A stretch of 64,000 nucleotides of DNA from positions 77,441,120 through 77,505,119 of the forward strand of contig CM056583.1 in the NCBI GenBank assembly GCA_029721435.1, in the 5' to 3' direction. Below, one piece after another: positions 44,850 to 56,049 of the stretch (position 1 is its first letter; every line of letters starts with the position of its first letter). This DNA comes from Gymnothorax reevesii. Taxonomy: Eukaryota > Chordata > Actinopteri > Anguilliformes > Muraenidae. The position numbers and the translations under genes are program-made. The notes below the pieces were generated by a model. That model had not been told where the DNA came from. It did no database searches and saw only the letters and a list, made by a program, of their open reading frames with translations.

Positions 44850-46235
44850 CACCCTCAGTCTAATGGCCAATGATTTGAAATGATTTATGTGTACCTTATC
44901 TAAATAGAGTATCTGTCCTGGTATAATTAAATTCCTATCAGTTATGAGAATCGTTTTTCAGCATGGTTTTGGGATATTGTGATAATGCACAGCACAGTGA
45001 TTCAAGTAAACAGCATAAGTATGAGACATGCACACCTCACGACTAATGAACTGGAAGGCTTGAATAAACAGATAAAAGTGGCATCACTCTACATTCTGAG
45101 AGTCTGCTCTCTAAAATAATAATTTGTGGAGCTGACAAGTTCTTATAATGTTGTTGCATGCCTCAGCTGTAATTTTAATTTGTTAGGTTACTGCCATATA
45201 TTAAACACATCATTGCTAAACTGAATTTGCAGTAATGGAATGTCAACTTTCCTATTTGGCTATTTTTAAAGTACATACGGCATGAATAAATATATACATC
45301 TGATGAGGAGGGATCCGTGCATTTCCGGTGCATTCCCAGATCCTTGTACATGTTGAAAATAGGAAATTATTGAGCTGTGCAGCATTAAAGCATATTTATT
45401 TGCTATCTTTCTGTAGGCTTTCATTCCAGTGGTATATCAAACCATCTAAGATCAAATTATATTCATTTTCAATAAACCGCACATGGGATTCTTTCCCTGC
45501 AAGGTCTCTGAGGCACCAGTGGAACCGTAAACATGTCAGTCTTCAATGGCGGATAATAGAAACAAGTTTGACACACAAAGCCTTGTCCTGAATACACTTA
45601 TTTACATAACTGTACTAGGTGTTACATTACTGTACTTGGTATCACCCTTAGGCACCTAACAACCTTGTTCCTCTCAGTCGTCTGATCGATCATATTTGGC
45701 CCTGTCATCTGAGAGATCTGTCTAAACAAACAATTACTTCTATATTTTGTCATGCAGTTAATCAGCCTTCGAGGGCTCATTTTCCCTTTGGTCATGTCAG
45801 CTCAACACAGATGATGATGGCATGCCCTGCTTTAAAATGTGCCGGCGTCACGATGTGCATCACTCGTGCTCAGAACGTATACAGTCATCAAAACCCATCA
45901 TATTGATCATCGAAACTGCTCTGCCTGTCGGCATTGAGAAATAAAGTATGGGGAAATTATTAACTTGGACCTGTAATATCGAATACGAAGCAGTTCAATG
46001 GTTCCTAGTGGGCCTATTTGTAAATCCGGAGCACCTCAACCAGACATTCGATTAGGGTTTATTATCTCCCAGAAATGCCGTAGCTACCTTTCCAATTCAA
46101 GAGAAAGCGCAGTAGCATACAAATGTTGTGTACTGTTAGTTTAAGAGTCAAAATAACATATTAAAAAAGAGAAAAAATAAAGAAAGTGAAAAATATTGCA
46201 CTTTCTATCAGTAATACTGTATGATACATTAATGT
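44850..46235. other. No gene recognised
   Basis: Spacer without identifiable content. Confidence 0.4.
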
Positions 46236-46257
46236 AGTAATAATAATAATAATAAAA
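46236..46257. repeat. (TAA)n microsatellite
   Basis: About seven TAA units. A T15 run lies at 46400-46414. Confidence 0.95.
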
Positions 46258-46259
46258 AT

Positions 46260-47600
46260 ATGGGGACATGTTTCTTGTTTAGTCCAAATGAATGAATTCC
46301 TTGTTAGGTAATACAATGGGCACGCACCTTTAATCTCTGGAAAGGACAATGTCAGAGGAGAAGATGAATAGACTATAGTGTAGTTCATTTTTTCTTTTCG
46401 TTTTTTTTTTTTTTGCCACAGTAACCAGATGACTGTGATAAATGAATGCATCTGGAGGTTACCCATTTTTATATGCTGTTACATATGCACAGGGCACCTA
46501 GCTGGGTTGTTGTTCAATCAGTTTGTCTGCCCAGCATTGTGCGGTGGCGGTCAGTGTACTGTCATTAACCTAAGGTCCAAAAGTTTGCTCGCTGGAATAA
46601 AGTAGCGCAGACACAGAGAATCTGCACAGCAACGACTGCATGAGAAACAAAAGCAATGTCCCCATTATCCTCAATGTGCTCTGCAGTGGGGGCATAAAAA
46701 TGAAAGTTGGCTGACTATAAAACCGTTAGACCATTGTGTTTTGCCCAGTCAACAGTTCTCTGACATGCAAAATAACTGGTCTAAATGCACATGGGGCAAC
46801 TGTGAACGACCATTCGTGGAAATTAAGTTAACTGTCACTGCCGCAAAAAGCAGGTTTGACAAAACTCATGCAATGCCCTAATGGCTCTCTTTACGGTATA
46901 TTTGAAAGGCAAACACTGAACGGGCATCGGGTAGTGACACCGCTTTACTTCCCGCATCAAGGGCTATGACCTCCCAAGAGGGCCCCTTGTCCTTTAACAT
47001 GTTCACAGAGTATTGAAAGTATGAGATTAAAGTGTGTGTGAAGTTGCCCCACAATTAAAGTGAAGTTCACTGTTATATTGAAACGTATTCCCTCGTAGAA
47101 TAACAGAGAGCTGTATTTATTACCCCACTAACGTCTGTAAAAAATTTGGGTATTATGTTGATACCCAGTGATGCAGCGGTCCCAATACAAAGGACATTAC
47201 GAAATTCCAGACGGCTTTCAAAAACAAACTCCATGAAAATTAAGTTGTACACTCTTATTTAAATGACAGCCTCTTCAACAATTTCAAATTAAGATCCTGG
47301 GCTTTGATTCTCTCTCAACGGGGAGTTGCAGTCTGTCCTGTCCCAACTGCTCCTCACTCCACCAGAGGTAGAGCTGGGAGGAGGTGATATAGCCCACCTG
47401 ACAGAGGGGTGGAGCAGTGGTAAATAATTATGGGAGTGTCAATAAGAGTAAGGGCATGTCTCAAGTTGTCTGCCTGAACTAGCTCTCCAAGCCACTCCCC
47501 ATGTATTACTTAACAGACGTATTATAAGAAAAAAAAAAAAACAGATGGAACATACATAGTCTGTCTCACTTGTATGAATATGTGCCATGTGATAGTTTGA
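46260..47600. other. No gene recognised
   Basis: Spacer. 47320-47480 is locally richer in G and C but shows no exon or element. Confidence 0.4.
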
Positions 47601-47608
47601 CCTTTGAC

Positions 47609-48210
47609 CTATGGGTCATTCCATGTCAAAACAGCCAATATTGAGGTGTCTAGTACATGACACCTCTCAGATTTTTCTCAAACTTTGTCCAAAAATACTT
47701 TGTTGTTGCAAACAAAAGAATCCTAAGTTTCCTGTCAATCTCAGACGGTTTTTGTGTGAAAATTTCCTGAAATTTGGGTGAAACGCCCCTTTTTTGACTC
47801 AGGTGAATTGGTCATTTCGTTTTTTAGCATTTTGGAAGAACCATAACTTCTCACGTAATAGAGACAGGAAGCTGAAATTTCATGTGCTGGAGCATTCTGG
47901 CCCATCAGGATTCTGCAGCTATAATCACCATGAGAGATCAGAGGGGTGAGAGGAGGGCCCCCAAAATCCAATTTTTTTGAGGCGGCAAGCGATTTCTCAC
48001 TTTTTGTGGGTTCCTAGGATCAGTTCAGTGAATGTAACTGTTCAAAATGTGTTTTTCCCTCCTATTTGGAAGCTTTCCCACCACCAAACTTAAGTTTTAG
48101 GATAATAGTACCATTGGTGGGGGACTAGTAGGGGTCAGAAAACCACTTCAGACCAAAATGATCCTCTCAGACCCTGGACTTCAGACACCCAGATGACCCT
48201 GTGGGCACTG
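47609..48210. mobile_element. Possible interspersed repeat (GGGTCATTCCATGTCAAA type)
   Basis: ATGGGTCATTCCATGTCAAA at 47610-47629 is a phrase I have seen at the start of an abundant vertebrate repeat. The following 600 bp (TTTGGGTGAAACGCCCC, TTTTTTGAGGCGGCAAGCG) has the look of one unit. I cannot define its right end or class. Confidence 0.3.
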
Positions 48211-48713
48211 GATGATGGTAATGGCATTTATACTAGGCAAATATGCATATTCGAACATTCATTTAATGAAATAAAAACTGATTGATTATCAACCTCCTTC
48301 TATATGAACATATTTCATGAAATGTGGATCTCAGTAAATTGGATCAATAATATGTTGGCAGACAGCTCCCAGCATCTACGGCATGAATCAGATATTCAGC
48401 TATTAATAACATCTAGCAAATCTCCCTGTTGTTTGGTCAGTTCATTCTGTTTGTGGATGGTAGCACTTGTTTATCAGCATTATGATTCAATAAAAATGAC
48501 AGAGTGCAACCAAAATCCCAGCATCAGTATACATGAATTAGACCACGAATGGAAAGTTGTCCAAGACTGAAGTAAACTGAGAGATGCAGCAACTGTTTGT
48601 TAACATTTTTTTTTCCATTAAACTTTTTACAAATGGATCCTTTGAAACCTGGCACCATGAAATATGACGACCTAATGCCTTGTTATTAATGCAAAAACAA
48701 AAATAAAAGGCAG

Positions 48714-48850
48714 TAATTAATTACAATATTGCTATGTAGCATTACCATAATGTTACTCCATCCATCTACAAAAGTATGACCTCAGAAATCCAAGGAAGCT
48801 TCCTTTGTACAAATGTAAAACCAAACGCCTCCAACACAGTTTTCTACAAT
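48714..48850 (+). repeat. Direct repeat, copy A
   Basis: About 137 bp starting TAATTAATTACAATATTGC. It shares ATTGCTATGTAGCATTACCA, TAATGTTACTCCATCCATC and GCTTCCTTTGTACAAATGTAAA with copy B at 50416-50550, about 80 percent alike overall. The two are in the same orientation 1.70 kb apart. Confidence 0.85.
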
Positions 48851-49802
48851 ATTCTGTGCGGTGATGGAACTCATTTAATAAATAATTCAATTTATTAGAA
48901 TTTTGGAATTTTCATCATTTTGTCAGTGTACCTTTTTTTTTAGTTTCTCCATTCTCTGTTGTTTCTCTGACTAAGAGTTGCAAGTTAAAGTTTATAATAA
49001 AGTTACTATGAAGTAAGAGTTGTAATTTTGGTGGCTCTAAAACCATTAAGCCATGTTCATTAGTTCGTTTATCACACTTTCTGTTTACATGGCAGTTGTG
49101 AAACAGCAAGCTTATATAAAGGATACCCTGACAAAGTGATGCCAACCCTGATTTATTGTCACCCAGTGCCAGTAACATTATCTCACTACATACAAGTGAC
49201 AACTCTAGATGGTCAGACAACTGCAGCCTACCTGTGCCAGATGCTTATGAATGCTACTCCTCAAATACTGAGGCAATCGAAGCTGATGGTTGTAAGTAAA
49301 TTTAAGCATTGTGTGTGAATGGCTGCTATGAGGCGAAATCAGGATTTTCTGCCAAGTTTTTTTTTTTCCTTTTCCTACATCTGATGGGTATATAAAAAGT
49401 TGCACTGCGTTGGGTGGATGAACATGAACTCTCAATCAAAAGAAACCACGACTTCATCATGACCCTCTTTTCAGAACTAGGCTAAAACCTGTCCAAAAGT
49501 AGAAGAAACTAAAACTAAAAAAAGACTGATTGAAAAAGAAGAAACTGAAAATAGTGAATTTAATTGAATTCTCAAGAAAAATTGTGTCCAAATTGCAATA
49601 ATTTTTCTACAATGTTCATTTATATCTATTTTTTTCATTCTTTTTCGGTTTTCAGCCGTGGGGCCCATGTCCCATGATCTTCGCAAGATATACAGTGCTG
49701 TTAAAAAGTATTTGACCCCTTCTTGATTTCTTATTTTTTTTTGCATATTTGTCAAAGTTAAATGTTACAGATCATCAAACTAATTTTAATATTAGACAAA
49801 AA

Positions 49803-49994
49803 CAAGTGTTGCCACAGGTGACGGAAATTGACTGCGGTCGGCGTATCACACGACTACACATTGTAGCCAAAGATGAATGAAATCGGTCAAACCATTCATG
49901 ATACCGCGTTCACAACAAACGGAATTTGACGGACGGATGGGCGGAGCTGAATACTATGCCCCCCGCTCCGCTCGCTACCGCGGCGGCGGGGCAC
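49803..49994 (+). mobile_element. Short repeat with GC-rich terminal hairpin, nested in Tc1
   Basis: About 190 bp that breaks the Tc1 inverted repeat between GACAAAAACAA and ATCAGAGTAAATACAAAA. It contains GAATTTGACGGACGGATGGG and ends ATGCCCCCCGC...GCGGCGGGGCACAATAA, a strong GC hairpin (49960-49993). This is a familiar fish repeat type with a GACGGACGG motif close to a terminal palindrome. Class unknown; the 3' palindrome followed by AATAA could suit a Helitron-like or SINE-like element. Confidence 0.6.
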
Positions 49995-50278
49995 AATAAT
50001 CAGAGTAAATACAAAATTCAGTTTTCAAATGATGATTTCATTTATTAAGGGAAAAAAGCTATCCAAACTTACCTGGCCCTATGTGAAAAAGTAATTGCCC
50101 CCCCCCCCCCCTTGTTAAATCATGAATGAACTGTGATTAATCACATTTTTTTTAGTTCAATTTCACTTAACCATGGCCAGTCCTGATTACTGCCAGACCA
50201 GTTGAATCAAGAAATCACTTAAATAGAACCAGTCAGACAAAGTGAAGTAGGCTAAAATATCACAAAGTGCAACACATT

Positions 50279-50414
50279 ATGTCGCAATCTAAAGAAATTC
50301 AAGAACAGACGAGTCATTGACATCTGTCAGTCTGGAGAGGGTTACGAAACCATTTCTAAGGCCTCGGGCCTCCAACAGACCAAGGTAAGAGCCATTATCC
50401 ACAAATGGAGAAAA
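50279..50414 (+). pseudogene. Tc1 transposase N-terminal fragment
   Basis: Encodes MSQSKEIQEQ then, after loss of about four codons with a frame change, VIDICQSGEGYETISKASGL and QQTKVRAIIHKWRK: the first helix-turn-helix of the paired-like DNA-binding domain. No catalytic residues remain. Confidence 0.75.
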
Positions 50415-50415
50415 C

Positions 50416-50550
50416 TAATTAATTGAAATATTGCTATGTAGCATTACCATAATGTTACTCCATCCATCAAGTATGACATGAAAAATTCAGGAATGCTTCC
50501 TTTGTACAAATGTAAATCCAAACACCTCTAGAACAGTTTTCCCAACAATT
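50416..50550 (+). repeat. Direct repeat, copy B
   Basis: It begins exactly where the Tc1 fragment at 49691-50416 is cut off. Partner of 48714-48850; homology ends near ACAGTTTTC in both copies. Confidence 0.85.
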
Positions 50551-50903
50551 TGCAATTAACAGCAATTGCATTCCAGCAATCCAAGTAGAGGCGCTACTGG
50601 ACTGCAAACCTCTGGTGTATGCACAACAGGCAAATGCAAATATAACTGACTTGTTTTAAGGCATTTGCCTTTATTTTTTGGGCATTAAAAATGAATTTTA
50701 TTTGTTGCACGTGTGTTATATTAGAGGAGTAATATAATGCTTGCGATGTGATGTCACAGACCTTTTGTGATTTCTTTTTATGTGTCATACAATACAGTAA
50801 CATGCGCATCTATCGGAAGTACGTCTTGTGTGGTTGATTTACATTGTGCCTGTCTCCCCATGCCAGGCTGCGTCTTGTTACCTCGCTTGCCAGATGATGG
50901 GCA

Positions 50904-51517
50904 TTTGACTCTTTCCCCCATAATGACTGTATATGCCTCCGAACTCTTTTCCCCGTAATGACTACATACGAAACCAACACGTATCACTCGGAACTTCTCG
51001 GCAGATTCCGCTACTCTTCATCTAGCCTCGAATCTGTGACAGAAAGTTGATAACGTTGCGCTGCCTTACATTTATTTGCCGAAAGACTGAATAACGCAGT
51101 TGTCTAAATCCGCGCACTACATCGCCACCCAGAAATGGAGGCCAAACTGACCTCAGCAAGATCTGTGTGTGGCGACACTTCTTCATGTTTTGATACAAGA
51201 GGCAATACCGTGTTTTCACCAATTTGACATAGAGCCCAGCGCTGCTGCCACTGGATGCCTCCATGTATATCCAGAAAAAAAAAGTTCTGGCTAATGGCTT
51301 CCACAATCACACATCGGAGGTTTGATAAGGAATGAATCGGTGGAGGTTTGCCGAGTGCAACATGTATATAAATGGACTTTTTCCCCAGCCTCCTCACTGA
51401 TTTAAAACAAGGGCATCCCCAAGGCGTCAAATGTCGTTTTCAATGATACGGCCAGGGTCATCATTTGTAATCATTATGGGGATTGGGTGAGGGGGACTCT
51501 CTAGGAAAAAGAGTTAA
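50904..51517. mobile_element. Possible TTAA-type MITE
   Basis: The left end TTGACTCTTTCCCCCATAAT faces the right end AGGAAAAAGAGTTAA. Inside, CCCCATAATGA (50915-50925) pairs exactly with TCATTATGGGG near 51471-51481. If TTGA at the left is a mutated TTAA, this is a piggyBac-like non-autonomous element of about 600 bp. A second motif ACTCTTTTCCCCGTAATGAC at 50943-50962 repeats the left end. The 108-codon minus ORF at 51104-51430 inside it has no domain I recognise. Confidence 0.4.
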
Positions 51518-51659
51518 GCCCTCTTCTCAGTGTGGCAAGTTGCTGGATTGTAATGTGCTTCTGTGATTTTCCAACCAGTCAGTATTCTAGTATAAATTCT
51601 TTGTCTTCATTGAGTGCTACTTGTACTTTAGTGACAGCAGTTCCTGAATTCTATTCTCA

Positions 51660-51950
51660 TTACTTACTTCATTTCAACAAGCTTTCAGTCCTAATAAGGG
51701 TCCAGGATTAGAACCCATGTTCAAGTTAACCCAACTCTAGTCAGTTTGTCGGTTCCAGTTTACAAGAAGCAGCTCCCAAGCCTAAGCTGGGTCCAGGATT
51801 GGAGCTGCATTCTAATGTACTTCTCCAAGTGTGGTCCTCTATCCAGTTTGTCAGGAATAAGCTCTTAATCCTTCTTTGGTCATCAGGATTGGAACTGAGT
51901 CCCCCACAAGCTCCTTCATCCTCCTGTGTGACAGTTTGGTGCTGGCGAAG
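51660..51950. repeat. Three degenerate tandem units of about 100 bp
   Basis: The phrase (G)TCCAGGATT(A/G)GA occurs at 51701-51714 and 51791-51803, with a related CATCAGGATTGGAACTGAG near 51882-51900. Each is followed by (C)AGTTTGTC(G/A)G or CAGTTTGGTG. The units are old and indel-rich. A 144-codon minus ORF (51741-52175) runs through them and into the adjacent LTR-like sequence without family features. Confidence 0.5.
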
Positions 51951-52034
51951 TCTGCACGCCAACTGGCTGTAATCCTGGAAACCGCTGACCATCGACTGAC
52001 AGCTCAAGCTTTGTCTACAACATTTGTACTGAAC

Positions 52035-52560
52035 TGTAGTATTATTATTCGGGGTTCCGAATAATTCTAATTTGTTGCATAAACCGTGAGGGATGAAGAC
52101 AAGTTGTTTTTCTGAGTTGCAAATGCAATGGTCCTTTATTCTTGCAAGAAGGGAAAACAATACAACCTGCAGCACAGGGTACGGCTCTCAGTAATGCCAG
52201 AAGAGTTCTCCAAAGAGGAATCATCATCACAGCACATTTATACAATTTAGGCAAATACTTCAAGAACATTCTATGGGAAGCAGCCAACCAGCTTATATGC
52301 AATGCTAAGCACAACTAGATTGATTTTTTTTTAATCCCCCAGAGACCAATTTCTAAACAGTCACCTTGGGGTCAGAAAAAGGACAGTTTTCTCTCTCTTT
52401 TAACACTATGCTCAACAGGATGCCTGTGGTCTAGCTTGTCTTGCTTAAGCGTTGCTCGCACGTGTCTTATGAACCCTTGCACTTCCACTTATCACTTTAA
52501 CTTTCTGCATTTAAACAGTTCCAGTCTACCATGTAGAACAAAACAAAACAACTTTATTTT
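52035..52560 (-). mobile_element. Possible retroviral-type solo LTR (endogenous)
   Basis: On the minus strand the signals come in LTR order: a TATA-like GCATATAAGCTGG (complement of 52286-52298), then about 160 bp downstream AATAAAGGACC (complement of 52130-52140). A further 95 bp ends in a CCGAATAA-type palindrome and ACTACA (complement of 52035). The plus-strand TGTAGT at 52035 would give the CA end. I could not find the other terminus, a target duplication, or any gag, pol or env sequence nearby. A decayed Gypsy LTR is an alternative. Confidence 0.4.
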
Positions 52561-52868
52561 CTGTAAAACTCTTAATACTGATATGTGTGATATAGTGATG
52601 GCATTCGAGCAATAAGCAAATTCCGGCACATTCCATCCTTGCTTCTTGCTCAGGGGTTCAGTCCCCATTACCATCTCACCTGTCAATAAACTACCTGTTG
52701 GATTGTACACTATCTCCGCACTTGATTCCTGGCCTGGACCATAACAATACAGTTTTTTCTTGCACGTAAAATGACAGCAAAGTTCATGTGATAGAAAGTC
52801 TTGCCGAGCAGAAAACACAGTTCTTGAACTGCCTGAAATGCTTCATTGTTAGTCCAGCCTTCAATATC

Positions 52869-53380
52869 GAGGGGTCAGAGCACAATAGCTATATGTCCAT
52901 TTTAGAGGTTTTGAGAAAAATTGAATTTTAGGTTTCCAAGCGTTCTATTAAATCAGGTATTTTATATAACTTTTTTTTTTTTTAACCAGTCACTCTTTTG
53001 CTGCATGTTCAAAAGTACATTGAACACCTAAGTTTTCAGTCTAACCGCAACATCATGGTCAAAATGGCCAAAAATGTCAACAATTTTAGCACATGATGTG
53101 ACGTAACACAATGGCGATTGGTTGAAGGTAAATTCATCTGCAATGGTAGACAGACTATTCTGTAATAAAATTCATGTTTATTCATCAAAATATCAAGGTT
53201 TAATTCATTTAAGCAGATTTTGTTGGACATGTCACAAAATGAAAATGTGAATTCTGATTAAAAATGACTGCAGATGGACATATAGACATTGTGCTCCAAG
53301 GATTAGCTGATAGAAAGCTGTGACGGGGTAAAATCTCAAAATGACAAAATTTGGACATATCACCATTGTGCTCCTAACCC
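52869..53380. mobile_element. MITE, 512 bp, with 8-bp target duplication
   Basis: The left end GAGGGGTCAGAGCACAATAG and the right end CCATTGTGCTCCTAACCC are complementary, and the match continues through ATATGTCCA to about 40 bp. TCAATATC flanks both sides (52861-52868 and 53381-53388). The 8-bp direct repeat fits a hAT-like or other 8-bp-duplicating superfamily, though two bases of the repeat overlap the inverted-repeat consensus and the true duplication might be 6 bp. T12 lies at 52972-52983. Confidence 0.75.
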
Positions 53381-53914
53381 TCAATATCATCTACAACACA
53401 ATGTAACATGTTTACATGATACCTGACTAGAGCCTAGTTTGGCAGATGTACAAACAAAGGTAGGTGAGGCAGTTTGGTTTGTGTGCATCGCCATGTTGAG
53501 AAGACAATTTCTGCAGTGCAAAGGCAAGTTCTCTTCATATGAACTTCACAAGGAAGACAATGTGAAGAATCATTGGTTAAAATTAATTTTTAACACTGCA
53601 CCTCAGCAGTACAACCCCAACCTTTTATTGTGTTCCCTTTATTTTATGGTACACTGTGCCCTGAACTGTAGTAGGATAATCACAACAGGGTGAGCTTTAA
53701 TGGAGGGGGCCTTAAAGAGACAGGAGCCAAAAAACTGCTTTTAGGCTGAGTGAACCAGAGAAGCTTTTTTCCATAAAAAACATCCAATATATTGCAAAAT
53801 ATTTGCAAATGGACCACAGAAACTAAAATATTAAACCGGGAGTACAACAAAATATGAACCCCAGAGAGAAAATTTTTTGGTGCATATGTGGGGCTCTAAT
53901 TTCTTGGCACAGGG

Positions 53915-54195
53915 TGGCATAGCCCACGCAGTGGTAATTTTGTCTGGTGCCACCCGCGCAGTGGTAATTTTGTGTGGTGCAACACAGTGCGCAGCCATTT
54001 TGGCAATTTAGTGGATGGAATGCGCCAAAATGGGTGTGGCAGCGTAGTAGCGGGAGGTGTCACATATTCATCATGACGCAGTGACAATTTTGGGGATAAA
54101 GGCTCCGCCAAAATTGCGCAGAGAGCTTGCCAGCTCCAACCTGGTTTACTTTCTGTGCAGTGGTAATTTGGCTGACCGCCGCACAGTGCGCATAC
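53915..54195. repeat. GCAGTGGTAATTT motif cluster
   Basis: CGCAGTGGTAATTTTG occurs at 53929-53944 and 53957-53972, with variants at 54078-54093 and GTGCAGTGGTAATTTGG at 54156-54172, mixed with GCGCC/GCAGC words. Short-period internal duplication of a GC-richer repeat; element class unknown. Confidence 0.5.
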
Positions 54196-54347
54196 GTCAC
54201 CGAAACCAGAATGTCAGGTTTCCAGAATGTAGATCAGGTAGGTTCTAGAATGTCAGGAACATTTCAATGCAATAAATAATTACAGCAACCACTATTTAAT
54301 GTAACTATCTGAATCAGCACATAAATTATAGTATCTATACCTATTGT

Positions 54348-54369
54348 CAAAGAGAGAGAGAGAGAGAGA
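54348..54369. repeat. (GA)n microsatellite
   Basis: About ten GA units. Confidence 0.95.
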
Positions 54370-54424
54370 TGTGTGCATGTGGGCGCGGGAGTGCCTGTGT
54401 AGGCTATGAGGGTATGTGTCCTTC

Positions 54425-54588
54425 AGCTGGTTTCACACCGGACGCGAAATGAATTTTTCGAACCACTGTTTACATTCAAAGTCAATGCAAAGACGCGAAT
54501 GCACGCCTGTATTTGTGTCTTAGCATTGACTTTGAATGTAATCGGTTGTGTCAAAAATTTGTTTTGCGTCCAGTGTGCAAGTGGCTTA
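54425..54588. mobile_element. Small foldback MITE, 164 bp
   Basis: Left AGCTGGTTTCACACCGGACG is complementary to right GCGTCCAGTGTGCAAGTGGCT. The arms also share ACATTCAAAGTCAATGC / GCATTGACTTTGAATGT. Almost the whole element is two arms of about 75 bp around a short loop. CACACCGGACGCGAA ends are common on fish MITEs. No target duplication resolved. Confidence 0.75.
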
Positions 54589-55069
54589 ATACTATTATTG
54601 TCACTTAGGTTTTATCGTTTTTAGTGGGGGAAAGGAATACAGCCTGATTGCTATGATCTCGTACTGAGATAAGATCACATATTGAAAATAAATGTGTAAT
54701 GTATCTTGCATTGTTGTCCATGCATGTTAATCCCAAAATTTTAAGCAGCAACAGGGTGTAATAATATGAATATGCTATCCCAATGATGCAGGCAGCAGAA
54801 ATAAATGAGCAATCGTCGTATTTCATTCCAGCTTCATAAGTTTGAATGATCTGACATAGTTTCGTTTTGAAATTCCATTCAAGTTCGCTAATGGCAAAAA
54901 TTCACGAATGCCCTAGTTAGCCAGCTGACTCATATTTGTAATGCTTCATATACGTAGACATAAGTGGTGCAGAAAACATGCCTGATGCAGCAAAGTAAAA
55001 TGCAACATGAACGCATCATGAAGATATAGGACAGAGGCTTCTTTATTCTAATTTTAAAGATGAGGAGAG

Positions 55070-55310
55070 GAGCTCATTTGATTGGTGAAGATTTGACTCG
55101 GTTGAGTGAAACCCAAACACACCTTCTCTCCTCCCTCTTTGCCACTTGCGCCGGCAGGAGGGACAGAGGCGGGACAGAGGAGTTCTTGTGCCGGGCTGCA
55201 CCAGGCACGAAATTGCAAAATACGCCTGGATACACCCCATTGGCGCGGCGCTCCCCCCATTTGCCGCACCTTCGCCTGGTCAACGAATTTACAGCCCATG
55301 GTATTAATTA
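55070..55310. mobile_element. GC-rich interspersed repeat candidate
   Basis: A GC-rich island in A/T-rich DNA with GTGAAACCCAAACACACC, CACGAAATTGCAAAATACG, CCCCATTGGCGCGGCG and GCCGCACCTTCGCCTGGTCA. These phrases resemble a fish MITE type rich in GCGCC words. Five reading frames are open across it, which reflects GC content rather than a gene. Confidence 0.35.
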
Positions 55311-55499
55311 AAAATATTGTACTCATGCCGGATGTTCACCAAGGGAAAAATGGCCATGGTCAATACAGTTTATGGTGGTAAAGGAAAAGCAAAGGAAAAT
55401 TCTCTTCCTTTTTCTCCAGTTTTTTTCTTGTGTTACTTGTTTTTTTCCGCACTTAAAAATTTATTACCTGTCTGGGAGACTTGGGAATGATTATTTGTA

Positions 55500-55530
55500 A
55501 AAAAAAAAAAATAATAATAATAATAATGGA
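55500..55530. repeat. A-run and (AAT)n microsatellite
   Basis: A12 followed by six AAT units. Confidence 0.95.
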
Positions 55531-56049
55531 GGCCTTTAAATGATCCAGGACTTCCATTGTGACACTATTACTGTACTCTTCTACAAGCTATTTTGCACCG
55601 GTTATGGTAAAGATTTTATGAACATGTTATACGTGCCTCCATGCAGTTGATGCGGTAAAATTGAGCGGCACACAGCTTTACAGAATAATTGAAAAACATT
55701 GTTATATGGTTTTAATTTTGATTAAAAAAAATATTGATTAAATCCCAAAATGCACAAGAGAAGTGAGAATGGTATGAGGCAGATTTAAGTCATGAACAGC
55801 ACCCTTCTGCTGCACTGAGCAAAAATATAAATGCAAGTCTTATTTTTTCTGCAACTTGAAATTATGCCGTAAGTTAAGGATTTTTTTTTTCAAGTTCTGC
55901 CACGTCCCCTGACACAACTGCTGGGCTATTTCTCTTTTGTTAAGACAATCAACTCTCTGCATTTAGTGTGGCATATCAAGATGTTGATCGAAAACCATAA
56001 TCAGCATACCGGTGTTCCTTATGATCCAGTCAGTAGAGGGCCACCCTTT

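Larger units (their letters stand above)
49691..50416 (+). mobile_element. Tc1-like element, left end fragment
   Basis: The left end TACAGTGCTGTTAAAAAGTA (49691-49710) follows ATA, consistent with a TA target. The outer inverted-repeat motif AAAAAGTATTTGACCCC recurs inside as GAAAAAGTAATTGCCCC (about 50087-50103), the inner transposase-binding repeat. The transposase start ATG is at 50279 (MSQSKEIQEQ). After a small deletion its first helix-turn-helix (VIDICQSGEGYETISKASGL, then QQTKVRAIIHKWR) runs to 50414. The rest of the gene and the right end are lost. It is interrupted at about 49803-49994 by another repeat. A C14 run lies at 50098-50111. Confidence 0.82.

Noticed and set aside
51741..52175. 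144-codon minus ORF
   Set aside because: It spans degenerate tandem units and LTR-like sequence, with no recognisable retroviral or cellular domain.
54990..55381. Five overlapping ORFs in a GC-rich patch
   Set aside because: Openness in five frames at once reflects base composition; the phrases resemble an interspersed repeat.
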